From the NCBI GenBank assembly GCA_049890095.1, contig JBMHCD010000005.1, positions 62,001-126,000 on the forward strand: a stretch of DNA of 64,000 bases, in the 5' to 3' direction. Below the pieces are notes generated by a model that was not told the origin of the DNA, did no database searches, and saw nothing but the letters and a program-made list of their open reading frames with translations. The stretch is from JABAYQ01 sp049890095 (lineage in GTDB: Bacteria; Bacteroidota; Bacteroidia; Flavobacteriales; UBA7312). Position numbers and translations under genes: made by a program. The first letter of the stretch is position 1. Every line of letters starts with the position of its first letter. This document shows, in pieces, positions 43,018 through 52,428 of the stretch.

Positions 43018-44172
43018 CTTTTCACTAACTACGATTACTTTTTTTTGGTTGCAGAGTGTAGTGGCAAACAAATAATCCGTTCCGCCGTCTTTTAGCTTTA
43101 GCTTTTTTCTTATTTGATCTGTCGTAAGCGGAAAATTTCGTTTAGTAATATTTGCTTTTGAATCGGTTAGGTGTGGTAATATTTCTTTTTTATTTAACGA
43201 GCATACAGCTTTTATTTTAAAAACTCTACCAGGAAAATCTTCCTTTTTTTTATCTGAACTATACAAATGACTGTGATATTCGAGTTTGTTTAGATTAAAT
43301 TGCTTGCCAATAGTTTGAAAAGCTCCTGCTTTTAGGATAGCTGCATTAGGTTCGTATAAATAATTGGTAGGCATAGCTACATTACATTTTTCTTTTTCTT
43401 GCTCGAAATCAAAGGAAAAGGATTCATTTCTTGCTAAGTCTACAGTGTATACATTTGTTTTGCCATTATATTTTTTATCTAACAGGTACAACACTTCTTT
43501 ACAATCGTTATTTTTAGAAATAACATGTACTTCTCGAACGAATTTTAGTTTTAGTAAAACTTGTTTAATATCTAAAAAGGGAGAAGTTTTGATTAAGCAA
43601 AGCTTGGAATTATTAGTAATTTGTTTTAGGTGTTGAGTAAGATCAGGAGAGTAGTCTTCTAGTTTGTAAACCCTATTTTTTTGTATAGTTCTTCTAGATG
43701 GATCGATATAAATTAAATCGAATTGTTTATTTTGATTTTTGAGAAATTCTATTCCATCACCCTGAATGGTTACAATTGATTTTTTTAGAGTATTAAAATT
43801 TTCAGACACAATGTCAAAAAGCTCTTTGTTTAGTTCACAATAATAACTTTTGTTGAAAGCGTTACTAATAAAAAATGAATCTACTCCAAATCCACCACTT
43901 AGGTCGGCAAAGGTGTTTCCGCTTGCAAGTTTGGATTTATAAATTGCAGTTGCCTGAGAAGAGCATTGTTCAATTGATATCGACTTAGGATAAATTAGAT
44001 TTTGATTGGCCCATAAAGGAACTTTCTTTTGAATAACTTTTTTGTTTTTTATCTGGTTGAGTACAAAAGAGCCATCAAATCCCTTTTTTTTGGACAAATA
44101 AATTATTTGATCGTCATTTAGATTTTTAACTTCATCGATAAAATCTAATATTTTTTGCGACAATTTTATCAT
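43009..44172 (-). CDS. Class I SAM-dependent methyltransferase with THUMP-like domain
   Basis: A 387-residue protein. The SAM-binding motif FADLSGGFGVDSFFIS is near residue 97, and the DxxYIDPSRR motif near residue 155 replaces the NPPY of N-methyltransferases. The C-terminal part (about 290-385) matches the THUMP-like domain found with this methyltransferase in Bacteroidota. A nucleic acid substrate is probable but unknown. It overlaps hutH convergently by 9 nt, and its start touches the stop of the upstream permease gene. Confidence 0.85.
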   Translation of the reverse strand: MIKLSQKILDFIDEVKNLNDDQIIYLSKKKGFDGSFVLNQIKNKKVIQKKVPLWANQNLIYPKSISIEQCSSQATAIYKSKLASGNTFADLSGGFGVDSFFISNAFNKSYYCELNKELFDIVSENFNTLKKSIVTIQGDGIEFLKNQNKQFDLIYIDPSRRTIQKNRVYKLEDYSPDLTQHLKQITNNSKLCLIKTSPFLDIKQVLLKLKFVREVHVISKNNDCKEVLYLLDKKYNGKTNVYTVDLARNESFSFDFEQEKEKCNVAMPTNYLYEPNAAILKAGAFQTIGKQFNLNKLEYHSHLYSSDKKKEDFPGRVFKIKAVCSLNKKEILPHLTDSKANITKRNFPLTTDQIRKKLKLKDGGTDYLFATTLCNQKKVIVVSEKLK

Positions 44173-45254
44173 CAGATATTTCTAGTCAGTTTCTGAACAA
44201 ATTTAAAGTCGTGTAAAAATTCTTTTGCCATAACTCTAAAAATGGTGTAAAAAGGAATAGCCACTAACATTGCTGTTATACCAAATAGCAGTCCTGCTGA
44301 AAATATTACGATAAAAATTTCTAGAGGGTGAGCTTTTACTGAGTTCGAAAAAATGAGTGGCTGAAAAACAAAATTATCAATGAGTTGCATAATAACAAAA
44401 ACGCTTGTTATTTTTAGGGTTAGAGGTATTATCTGGGTATAAAAATCTAAATCTAAGTTGGTAGAAATACCAATCGTTATACCAACTGCTGCTCCAATAA
44501 TAGGGCCTATATAAGGGATAACATTTATAATTCCTGCTAGAAAGCCAATTAAAAAGGCATTTTCTATGCCAATTAGTGTAAGACCCAAACTAACAATAAA
44601 TGTAATGATAACTATTTGTAGACTAATGCCAATAAAATATCGTGTCAACAGACTTTTTGTATTGTTTAGAGCAGATCTCATTTTTTCTATTTGATCATCT
44701 GGAGTAATACTTTCTATTATTGATTCAAAAATGTTCCTTTCTTTTAGAAAGAAGTAGGTGATAAAAAGAATAGAAAAAATAGAAATAATACTATTGCTTA
44801 AAAATTGGATTAAAGAGTTTAAAATATTTGAAGCTTGATTTAGATTAAAAACAGCAGTTAACTCGTTTAGAAGTGATTTGTTTTTATCAAGTAAATAATT
44901 TTCATGTAGCCAATTTTCTACTGACATAATGGGTTCGTTCAATCCTTTTGAAACCTCATTGTAATTGATTGATGAAAGAATTTGAGCTTCTTGAATAACC
45001 AATGGAGCAAAAAGTCGGAAAAAGCTACTAAAAATAAAAACTAACGCTAAAAGTGTTATCAAACTACGTATCGATTTTGGAAGAATTTTGCCTTTAATAT
45101 TTATCTTCTTTAAAACCTTCATAATAGGTCTTCCGATAAGAGCCAATACTAAAGAAATTATAATATATGCAACAAGAGTATTAAGAAAATACACCAGCAC
45201 AAAAAATATAATTGCCGATATAATAGTTATGGTATTTTTAATCGACTGATTCAT
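44172..45254 (-). CDS. AI-2E family (PerM/YdiK-like) membrane protein
   Basis: A 360-residue polytopic membrane protein with about seven to eight helices. The family-typical motif GIINVIPYIGPIIGAAVGI lies at about residues 240-258, followed by LIDNFVFQPLIFSNSVKAHP. Members are putative exporters or antiporters; the AI-2 link in the family name is not evidence of quorum sensing. It lies 9 nt downstream of the DUF4159 gene. Confidence 0.9.
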   Translation of the reverse strand: MNQSIKNTITIISAIIFFVLVYFLNTLVAYIIISLVLALIGRPIMKVLKKINIKGKILPKSIRSLITLLALVFIFSSFFRLFAPLVIQEAQILSSINYNEVSKGLNEPIMSVENWLHENYLLDKNKSLLNELTAVFNLNQASNILNSLIQFLSNSIISIFSILFITYFFLKERNIFESIIESITPDDQIEKMRSALNNTKSLLTRYFIGISLQIVIITFIVSLGLTLIGIENAFLIGFLAGIINVIPYIGPIIGAAVGITIGISTNLDLDFYTQIIPLTLKITSVFVIMQLIDNFVFQPLIFSNSVKAHPLEIFIVIFSAGLLFGITAMLVAIPFYTIFRVMAKEFLHDFKFVQKLTRNI

Positions 45255-45263
45255 GTTGTAAAT

Positions 45264-45920
45264 TTATTTTTTTTGGTTAGAAAAAACATAGTTTAGGATA
45301 TTAGCACCCATTTGTAATGCTATTTTTCTAGTTTGTTGGCTATTATTATGTACAATTTGATCTTCCCAACCATCTCCTAAATCTGATTCGTAACTATAAA
45401 AACAAACAAGATTACCTTCAAAAATTAATCCCAGACCTTGAGAAGCTTTAGCATCATGTTCGTGAATTTTTGGTAGACCGTTATCGAAGCTAAATTTTTG
45501 ATGATAGATAGGGTGATCATATGGTAATTCTACAAAATCTAGCTCTGGAAAAACTTTTTTCATTTCTAATCTCACAAAGCTATCCATTCCATAATTGTCG
45601 TCTATGTGTAAAAAGCCTCCAGCCATTAAATAGGTTCTTAGGTTTTGAGCATCATAATCAGAAAAAATAACATTTCCATGCCCTGTCATATAAATAAAAG
45701 GATAATTAAATAAATCCGAACTGGATACTTCTACAACTTCGTATTGACTAGAAATATTTGATTTTAATTCCTGATTAGCAAATTCGATCAAATTGGTTAA
45801 TGAAGTAGGGTTAGAATACCAATCTCCACCACCATTGTACTTCAAAACGGCTATTTTATACGATTTTGTGTTGAAGCTTAAAAATGCAAAACACATTAAA
45901 AGAAATAGTATTTTTTTCAT
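45264..45920 (-). CDS. Exported DUF4159 protein
   Basis: A 218-residue protein from the ATG at 45920, which gives a signal peptide (KKILFLLMCFAFLSF) and overlaps the rsmE stop by 4 nt. The DUF4159 core is visible: KYNGGGDWYSNP, FIYMTGHGNVIFS, LRTYLMAGGFLHIDDNYG and FPELDFVELPYDHPIYH. The domain is glutamine-amidotransferase-like in fold and of unknown function, often near Bat-type genes in other genomes; here it is with rsmE. Confidence 0.87.
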   Translation of the reverse strand: MKKILFLLMCFAFLSFNTKSYKIAVLKYNGGGDWYSNPTSLTNLIEFANQELKSNISSQYEVVEVSSSDLFNYPFIYMTGHGNVIFSDYDAQNLRTYLMAGGFLHIDDNYGMDSFVRLEMKKVFPELDFVELPYDHPIYHQKFSFDNGLPKIHEHDAKASQGLGLIFEGNLVCFYSYESDLGDGWEDQIVHNNSQQTRKIALQMGANILNYVFSNQKK

Positions 45921-46621
45921 TGATTTTGAAGATTTGTAATTAAACATGCTGAAATTGCAGCTGTTTCTGTTCTTAATCTGCTATTACCTAAACTTATAGA
46001 TGTAAAGTTATTCTTTTTAGCTAATAAAAGTTCTTTTTCTGTAAAATCTCCTTCAGGACCGATAAGAATAAGACAAGATTTTTGATTAAGGTTTTGGTTT
46101 TTTAATATCGTTCTTTTGCTATCAAAACAGTTAGCAATAAATCTATTTTCTTGCAGATTAGTTTGTTGAACAAATTTATTGTAATCTGTTATTGGATTCA
46201 ACTTTGGTAGAAAGGCTTTAATAGATTGTTTGCAAGCAGACACAAGAATTTTATTTAGCCGTTCAATTTTAATTACTTTTCTTTCCGAACGATCACAAAG
46301 TAATGGAGTTATTTCATCTATGCCTATTTCTGTTGCTTTTTCTAAAAACCATTCAAATCGATCGATGTTTTTTGTAGGGGCGATTGCAATATGAATGTAA
46401 TAGTTAGTTTTATTGAAATCTTTGATATGCTCAATAATTTTAAGTTGACAAGCTTTTTCATTTTGCTCGATTATTTGAGCGGTATAAAAACCTCCTTTAC
46501 CATCAATTAAATTTACTTTATCACCTGTTTGTTTTCTTAAAACTTTTATACAATGACGACTTTCTTCTTTCGAAAAAGTATAATAATCTGAACTTATATC
46601 AGGAGTATAGAATAGTTGCAT
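45917..46621 (-). CDS. rsmE: 16S rRNA (uracil1498-N3)-methyltransferase
   Basis: A 234-residue SPOUT methyltransferase. Motifs: RHCIKVLRKQTGD near the N-terminus, APTKNIDRFEWFLEKATEIG, LLCDRSERK, and the knot LILIGPEGDFTEKEL followed by SLGNSRLRTETAAISA. Length is normal. It is the first gene of a leftward group rsmE-DUF4159-permease-methyltransferase. Confidence 0.95.
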   Translation of the reverse strand: MQLFYTPDISSDYYTFSKEESRHCIKVLRKQTGDKVNLIDGKGGFYTAQIIEQNEKACQLKIIEHIKDFNKTNYYIHIAIAPTKNIDRFEWFLEKATEIGIDEITPLLCDRSERKVIKIERLNKILVSACKQSIKAFLPKLNPITDYNKFVQQTNLQENRFIANCFDSKRTILKNQNLNQKSCLILIGPEGDFTEKELLLAKKNNFTSISLGNSRLRTETAAISACLITNLQNQ

Positions 46622-46708
46622 TTATTTTTTTCTGATTTATAAAATTAAAAAAAAACTTGAATTAGGTTTCTTTTTCTGGATTAACAAAATGCAAAACTAG
46701 AAATGCGT

Positions 46709-46716
46709 TAACTTTG
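46709..46716 (+). promoter_or_regulatory. -7 box of the class IV aminotransferase gene
   Basis: TAACTTTG (TAnnTTTG) ending six bases before the ATG at 46723, suggesting a leaderless mRNA and arguing against an earlier TTG start at 46714, which would lie inside the box. Confidence 0.5.
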
Positions 46717-46722
46717 TCAATT

Positions 46723-47526
46723 ATGTGGTTTAATTATAATGGTACTTTTTTGTCGTCAGCTTCGTTCGATGCTAATAATAGATCGTTTAAGTATGGAGAT
46801 GGTTTTTTTGAAAGTATACGATTGTTTAATGGAAAAGCTTTTAATAAAGATAGCCATATTAATAGACTAAAAAAATCATTATCCATTTTGAAAATGACTT
46901 TACCAATCTCTATTGATGAGTTGATAGATTTGGCAGAAAAATTAGTAGAAAAAAATGGTTTGAATAAGGGTTCTGTTGTTCGAATAAGTTTATTTAGAGA
47001 GGGTAAAGGGAAATATACTCCAGTTAGTATGATGGCAAACTATTTTCTTGAATGCTCTAGCGCTAGCTCACAATTTGATTTAAATGATGAGGGTTTAAGC
47101 TTGTCGATTTTTAAGGATCACTATAAATCAAAAGATAGTTTATCTACAATTAAAACTAATTCTGCAATTATTTATGTTTTAGCGTCCATTGCAAAACAGC
47201 AATTAGGATATGATGATTTGCTTATCTTGAATGAAGATCAGCAAGTTTTAGAAAGTTCTAATTCTAATTTATTTGTGGTAAAGAACAATCAGCTTATCAG
47301 TCCACCATTAGAAGATGGATGTTTGGATGGTTCTATGCGTTCGTTAATTTCAAGCCATTTTGATCTTTGTTTTCAATCTCTAACTCTGAATGATCTAAAA
47401 AACTGTGAAGAAGTTTTCTTGACCAATTGTAACGGAATAAAATGGGTGAAATCAATACACTCTAATCATTATTCATATAGATTAATGGCTAATGAAATTA
47501 ATGAATTTTGTAATCAATTAATTTAG
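46723..47526 (+). CDS. Class IV PLP aminotransferase (aminodeoxychorismate lyase or branched-chain aminotransferase-like)
   Basis: A 267-residue fold-type IV PLP protein from the ATG at 46723. Motifs: RSFKYGDGFFESIRL near residue 24, SIYKTN-equivalent LSTIKTNSAIIYV with the PLP lysine, and the late LESSNSNLFVVKNNQL and FLTNCNGIKWV. Size suits PabC (4-aminobenzoate for folate) or a D-amino acid/branched-chain enzyme. Without a neighbour such as pabB the substrate stays open. It converges on yqgE with a 9-nt overlap. Confidence 0.85.
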   Translation: MWFNYNGTFLSSASFDANNRSFKYGDGFFESIRLFNGKAFNKDSHINRLKKSLSILKMTLPISIDELIDLAEKLVEKNGLNKGSVVRISLFREGKGKYTPVSMMANYFLECSSASSQFDLNDEGLSLSIFKDHYKSKDSLSTIKTNSAIIYVLASIAKQQLGYDDLLILNEDQQVLESSNSNLFVVKNNQLISPPLEDGCLDGSMRSLISSHFDLCFQSLTLNDLKNCEEVFLTNCNGIKWVKSIHSNHYSYRLMANEINEFCNQLI

Positions 47527-48072
47527 GTTAAAGTCCTTATTCATGTTCGACCATATTGCATAATCTTTTTCTAGTTTCTTCATGCAGTTTCTCCACATGT
47601 TCTTTTCGTTGGAATCCAATGAAATAGTATCCGAATTTGCAACAATCCATGTTTTTGAATCCAGTTCTTGCTCTAGTTGTCCTGCAGACCAGCCTGAATA
47701 TCCTGCAAAAAATCGAATTTGATTGGCTTTTACTTTTCCTTCTTCAATTTGATTTTTTAGGGTTTCAAAATCTCCACTCCAATAAAGATTTTCTGAAATT
47801 TTAATGGAATTTTTAATTTGATTTCCTAAGCTGTGAATAAAATATAATCTATTTCTTTCAACAGGACCGCCTATATATATGTTAGCGTTTATTTTGGGAA
47901 AATGTTCTACAACATCATTAATGGTAAACTCTGTTTTTTTATTAATGATGAAGCCAATAGATTCTTGTTCGTTATGACGTGCAATGATAAGCACAGCTAA
48001 TTTGAAGTTATCATCAGACATGTTAGGTTCTGATATTAATATTCGTCCTTTTTTCGGTTTAAGTTTTTTCAT
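47518..48072 (-). CDS. yqgE: YqgE/AlgH family protein
   Basis: A 184-residue protein of the UPF0301 family: GRILISEPNMSDDNFKLAVL at the N-terminus, GFIINK, IYIGGPVERNRLYFIHS and the conserved FAGYSGWSAGQLEQEL. Function is unclear; the AlgH name reflects an old regulatory report in Pseudomonas. Confidence 0.93.
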   Translation of the reverse strand: MKKLKPKKGRILISEPNMSDDNFKLAVLIIARHNEQESIGFIINKKTEFTINDVVEHFPKINANIYIGGPVERNRLYFIHSLGNQIKNSIKISENLYWSGDFETLKNQIEEGKVKANQIRFFAGYSGWSAGQLEQELDSKTWIVANSDTISLDSNEKNMWRNCMKKLEKDYAIWSNMNKDFNLN

Positions 48073-48102
48073 AATATATGTAACGTATTAATTTTCAAAA
48101 TG

Positions 48103-48945
48103 TTACAAAATATCGTCTAATTTAAAAGTTTTATCTAGCACAACTCCTTTTTCGCTATATTTTACGGTACAACATTCATTATAATTATCGTGTTGTAGGT
48201 AAATAATGTAATTTTTATCGGCAGCATTTTTAAGAAATATTTCTTTTTCTTTTAAAGTGAGTAATGGCCTGGTATCGTAACCCATAACATAAGGAAGTGG
48301 GATATGACCAGTGCTAGGAAGTAAGTCGGCAGCAAAAACAATAGTTTTGTCTTTATATTTAATGTGTGGGATCATTTGAGCTTCTGTATGTCCATCAACA
48401 AATAAAGTAGATATATTTGGTGCTAAATGTTGATTTTTTTCGATAAAATTTAAATGACCACTTTCTTCAATAGGTAAAATATTTTCTTTTAAAAAAGATG
48501 CTTTTTCTCTATTGTTCGGTTCTTTAGCCCAATTCCAATGTTCTTGGTTGCTCCAGTATTTAGCATTTTTGAATGCCATTTCGAAACCAGACCTATCTTT
48601 ATTCCAAATTACACTACCACCACAATGATCGAAATGTAGGTGCGTTAAAAAAACATCAGTTATGTCATCTGGAACAAAACCATTACTTTTGAGAGAGTTG
48701 TTCAGATTTACATCGCCATGTAGGTAATAATGTCTTAGAAAACGATCATCTTGTTTGTTGCCAATTCCATTATCAATTAATATTAGCCTGTCTCCATCTT
48801 CAATTAGTAAAGATCTCATAGCCCAAGGGCAAAGGTTTTTTTCGTCAGCAGGATTTGTTTTACTCCATAAAACTTTAGGGACAACGCCAAACATAGCACC
48901 TCCATCTAATTTAAAATAACCGGTTTCTATTGTATACAAATTCAT
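48103..48945 (-). CDS. MBL-fold metallo-hydrolase
   Basis: A 280-residue metallo-beta-lactamase-fold enzyme. The metal motif THLHFDHCGG is at 101-110 (His102, His104, Asp106, His107), followed by DGHTEAQMIPHI, VFAADLLPS with the bridging Asp, and a C-terminal YLQHD. The layout (LIDNGIGNK near 57) resembles lactonase/quorum-quenching-type hydrolases, but the substrate cannot be told. A -7 box lies 20 nt upstream. Confidence 0.88.
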   Translation of the reverse strand: MNLYTIETGYFKLDGGAMFGVVPKVLWSKTNPADEKNLCPWAMRSLLIEDGDRLILIDNGIGNKQDDRFLRHYYLHGDVNLNNSLKSNGFVPDDITDVFLTHLHFDHCGGSVIWNKDRSGFEMAFKNAKYWSNQEHWNWAKEPNNREKASFLKENILPIEESGHLNFIEKNQHLAPNISTLFVDGHTEAQMIPHIKYKDKTIVFAADLLPSTGHIPLPYVMGYDTRPLLTLKEKEIFLKNAADKNYIIYLQHDNYNECCTVKYSEKGVVLDKTFKLDDIL

Positions 48946-48965
48946 GTTGAAAAGTTTAATAAGCT

Positions 48966-48973
48966 CAAAGGTA
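48966..48973 (-). promoter_or_regulatory. -7 box of the MBL hydrolase gene
   Basis: Minus strand TACCTTTG (TAnnTTTG), 20 bases before the ATG at 48945. Confidence 0.45.
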
Positions 48974-49018
48974 TAAAATGTCTTTATATCTATATTTTAG
49001 AATTCAATATTATTTATT

Positions 49019-50365
49019 TTGAAAATACATTTAATTGCAATAGGTGGGAGTGCTATGCATAATATGGCAATAGCTCTTCATTTAAAAGGGTTTGAAGTTA
49101 GTGGGTCGGACGATGCTATTTTTGATCCATCAAAATCTAGATTAGCGAAACATGGGCTATTACCATCCGAAATGGGGTGGTTTGTAGAAAAAATTGATTC
49201 ATCTTTGGATGTAGTGATTTTAGGAATGCATGCCAGAGAGGATAATCCTGAGTTGCAAAAAGCTAGAGAATTACAGATTCCAATTTATTCTTACCCAGAA
49301 TATATTTATCATCAATCGATAGATAAAAAGCGAGTAGTAATTGGTGGAAGTCATGGTAAAACCTCAATTACTGCTATGATACTTCATGTTCTAAACGATT
49401 TAAAAATTGATTGTGATTACATGGTTGGTGCTCAGCTTAAAGGTTTCGATACTATGGTAAAACTTACAAAAGAGTCAGACATTATAATTTTGGAAGGAGA
49501 TGAGTATTTATCTTCACCAATTGATAGGCGACCAAAGTTTCATTGGTATAAGCCACATATTGCCGTTTTGAGTGGTATTGCATGGGATCATGTTAATGTT
49601 TTCCCAACTTTTGAAAACTATGTAGATCAGTTTAGAATTTTTAAGAATCATGTTAAAGAAAAATTATTTTTTTATGAAAATGATTCGGAGCTAAGCTTAT
49701 TAGCAAAAGAGCAAAGTAATTGTCAACTAGTTCCGTATTCGGCACCAAATTATATTATAAATAATGGCAAAACTTATATACAACACGACAAGGATTTAAT
49801 TGGATTAAAAATTTTTGGAGAACACAATTTGCAAAATTGTAACGCTGCACGTTTAGTTTGTAATAGCTTAGGGGTAAATGATTTAGATTTTTATATTTCC
49901 ATTTCTTCTTTTGGGGGTGCTTCTAAGCGACTGGAGCTTGTTAAAGAAGGAGTTTCAACTGCAGTTTATAAAGATTTTGCTCATTCTCCGTCAAAATTAA
50001 AAGCAACTTCAATGGCTATGAAAAAGCAGTTTTCTGATAGAAAGTTGATTGCTTGTATGGAATTACACACTTATTCTAGCCTTAATGTTGAATTTTTAAC
50101 ACAATATCGAGGATGCATGAATAGTCCTGATGTGGCTATCGTCTATTTTAGTGAAGATGCTATAAAGCACAAAAAATTAGAAATGATTAGTAAACAACAG
50201 GTTCTTGAATCATTTGATAGAGATGATTTAGTTGTTTTTTCTAATTCTTCTAAACTTCTGGATTATTTAAAATCTTTAGATTGGGATAATGCAAATTTAT
50301 TAATGATGAGTTCAGGAAATTTTGGAGGTATATCTATTGAAGATTTGAGTGATCATATTTTATAA
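49019..50365 (+). CDS. mpl: UDP-N-acetylmuramate:tripeptide ligase (Mpl-type Mur ligase)
   Basis: A 448-residue Mur ligase of the peptidoglycan-recycling type. It begins IHLIAIGGSAMHNMAIAL (the UDP-binding loop), has the ATP motif GGSHGKTSITA at 109-119, DIIILEGDEY, LSGIAWDHVNVFPT and GEHNLQNCNAA. The size and the HNMAIAL/KDFAHSPSK features fit Mpl rather than MurC. The start is TTG at 49019, required for the N-terminal motif. A bidirectional terminator separates it from rho. Confidence 0.88.
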   Translation: MKIHLIAIGGSAMHNMAIALHLKGFEVSGSDDAIFDPSKSRLAKHGLLPSEMGWFVEKIDSSLDVVILGMHAREDNPELQKARELQIPIYSYPEYIYHQSIDKKRVVIGGSHGKTSITAMILHVLNDLKIDCDYMVGAQLKGFDTMVKLTKESDIIILEGDEYLSSPIDRRPKFHWYKPHIAVLSGIAWDHVNVFPTFENYVDQFRIFKNHVKEKLFFYENDSELSLLAKEQSNCQLVPYSAPNYIINNGKTYIQHDKDLIGLKIFGEHNLQNCNAARLVCNSLGVNDLDFYISISSFGGASKRLELVKEGVSTAVYKDFAHSPSKLKATSMAMKKQFSDRKLIACMELHTYSSLNVEFLTQYRGCMNSPDVAIVYFSEDAIKHKKLEMISKQQVLESFDRDDLVVFSNSSKLLDYLKSLDWDNANLLMMSSGNFGGISIEDLSDHIL

Positions 50366-50370
50366 ATCAA

Positions 50371-50401
50371 AAAAAAAGCCCTATTGAAAGGGCTTTTTTT
50401 T
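50371..50401. terminator. Bidirectional terminator between mpl and rho
   Basis: Stem AAAAAAGCCCT / AGGGCTTTTTT with a small A/T-rich loop, between two convergent genes, with A and T runs on both sides. Confidence 0.9.
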
Positions 50402-51863
50402 AACTATTCATGGTTACTAAAAATTCTTCGTTTGATTCTGTTCGAAGCATTCGATCTCTCATAAACTCTATAGATTCTACTGGAGTCATATCTGCAAGAT
50501 GATTTCTCAGTATCCAGATTTTTTGAGTTATATCATCTCCTAACAATAAGTCTTCTCTTCTTGTGCTAGATGAAGTAACATCAATGGCTGGATAAATTCT
50601 TCTATTGGATATTTTTCTATCTAGCTGTAGTTCCATATTTCCAGTACCTTTAAATTCTTCGAAAATTACTTCATCCATTTTACTACCAGTTTCTGTCAGA
50701 GCAGTAGCAAGTATAGTTAAAGATCCTCCATTTTCGATTTTACGTGCTGCACCAAAGAATCGTTTAGGTTTTTGGAGTGCGTTAGCATCAACACCACCAG
50801 TTAAGATTTTACCAGATGCAGGTTGAACAGTATTATATGCTCTTGCTAATCTGGTAATAGAATCTAATAAGATAACAACATCATGTCCACATTCTACTAA
50901 TCGCTTTGATTTTTCTAAAACAATATTAGCGATTTTGACATGTCTTTCGGCTGGCTCATCGAAAGTGGATGCAATAACTTCTGCATTTACACTTCTTGCC
51001 ATGTCGGTTACTTCCTCAGGACGTTCGTCTATTAAAAGAATCATCAAATAAGCTTCTGGATGATTTGCTGCAATAGCATTTGCAACTTCTTTTAGAAGTA
51101 CAGTTTTACCAGTTTTTGGCTGGGCAACGATTAATCCCCTTTGCCCTTTTCCAATAGGGGCAAATAAGTCTATCATTCTTGTAGAAAGAGAACTTTTACC
51201 ATTATCTGTCAACTTAAATTTTTCATCTGGAAAAAGTGGAGTAAGATATTCAAACGGTACCCTATCTCTTACAATATTAGGATCAACTCCATTTATTTTA
51301 TGAACTTTAATAATTGGAAAGTATTTCTCACCTCTTTTAGGAGGTCTTACCGTTCCTTTTACAGTATCTCCAGTTTTTAAACCAAACAATCTTACTTGAG
51401 ATTGTGAAACGTAAATGTCATCAGGTGAATTTAAATAATGATAATCTGATGATCTCAAAAAACCATAACCGTCGGGCATCATTTCTAATACACCTTCAGC
51501 AGTTACAATATCATCAAACTCATGATCATCGTATTTTTTGTTATTGTTTTTCCCAACGTTATGATTCTTCTTTTGTTCGTTGTGCTTTTTAAGCCCATTA
51601 GATTCGTGGTTTTTGTTATCTTTTTCAGATTTAACCTGATCATTTGTTGGGCTTTTTTTGTTGGAATTTTTATTAATTCTTGGCCTTACTTTTTTTATAG
51701 GTTCTTTCTTTTTAAGAACAGATTCTTGAGTTGCTTGAACATCTAAAATTTCATAGACTAACTCCTGTTTTTTTAACTTTTGATATTTGGGTACTCCCAA
51801 ATCTTTTGCAACTTCTCTTAATTCAGGAAGTAATTTTTTGTTTAATGTGTGTATATCAAACAT
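50400..51863 (-). CDS. rho: Transcription termination factor Rho
   Basis: A 487-residue hexameric RNA helicase. An N-terminal SAP-like Rho_N segment (1-45) is followed by a Lys/Asn-rich, low-complexity insertion (about 50-115), then the cold-shock RNA-binding domain (about 118-195, MMPDGYGFLRSSDYHYL). The ATPase has Walker A AQPKTGKT (247-254), Walker B VVILLDSITRLARAYN and the R-loop GSKMDEVIFEEFKGTGNMEL. The insertion is of a kind common in Bacteroidota and is probably disordered. Confidence 0.97.
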   Translation of the reverse strand: MFDIHTLNKKLLPELREVAKDLGVPKYQKLKKQELVYEILDVQATQESVLKKKEPIKKVRPRINKNSNKKSPTNDQVKSEKDNKNHESNGLKKHNEQKKNHNVGKNNNKKYDDHEFDDIVTAEGVLEMMPDGYGFLRSSDYHYLNSPDDIYVSQSQVRLFGLKTGDTVKGTVRPPKRGEKYFPIIKVHKINGVDPNIVRDRVPFEYLTPLFPDEKFKLTDNGKSSLSTRMIDLFAPIGKGQRGLIVAQPKTGKTVLLKEVANAIAANHPEAYLMILLIDERPEEVTDMARSVNAEVIASTFDEPAERHVKIANIVLEKSKRLVECGHDVVILLDSITRLARAYNTVQPASGKILTGGVDANALQKPKRFFGAARKIENGGSLTILATALTETGSKMDEVIFEEFKGTGNMELQLDRKISNRRIYPAIDVTSSSTRREDLLLGDDITQKIWILRNHLADMTPVESIEFMRDRMLRTESNEEFLVTMNS

Positions 51864-52041
51864 GTTGATAGTATGTAATTAATTTGATTAATGTGAAAAA
51901 TTATAAATAATTCAGAAAGATAATTGTTTAGAAGAGTTCTTAAATGAATGTTTAATAAGAAACTCCCTGCAATATTAGTAAAAATAACTTACCGTAGTAG
52001 CTTTTAATAAAAAATATTGAATTAATTTTGAAAAAAAAAAG

Positions 52042-52428
52042 ATGATTCAACGAGTTCAGACCATATATTTATTTTTTGCAGCACTAGCGATTTTTATTAT
52101 TACTTATAATGTACCTGTTCTTTTTGGTAATGAGGATAAATTTTTTGTTACGGATTTTATTTTTGCCCACATTAGTGCTATTGCTACTATGTTGCTTTTA
52201 ATTTTTTCGATTTTTCGATTTAAAAACAGACCCCAGCAACTTATCATAAATCAATTGTCCAAGTTATTGTTGTCCGCTACTTTTTTTATTGTTTTTTTAA
52301 GTAGAGTTGAAAATACACCAGATAAGGGCTTGATTTTATTTGTAATCCCATATATTTTAATTTTATTAGCAAACAGGTTTATTAAAAAAGATGAAAAATT
52401 AGTCAATTCGGCTGATCGTATTCGCTAG
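52042..52428 (+). CDS. DUF4293 membrane protein
   Basis: A 128-residue membrane protein with four predicted helices. It begins MIQRVQTIYLF and ends in FIKKDEKLVNSADRIR, both conserved in the Bacteroidota DUF4293 family. Function unknown; the conserved gene position beside rho is seen in related genomes. It overlaps the phosphoesterase gene by 4 nt convergently. Confidence 0.88.
   Translation: MIQRVQTIYLFFAALAIFIITYNVPVLFGNEDKFFVTDFIFAHISAIATMLLLIFSIFRFKNRPQQLIINQLSKLLLSATFFIVFLSRVENTPDKGLILFVIPYILILLANRFIKKDEKLVNSADRIR

Noticed and set aside
44172..45254. Autoinducer-2 quorum-sensing exporter, and lactonase role for the MBL protein at 48103-48945
   Set aside because: Both labels come from family names only. 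No luxS or signal-response genes are in the window.
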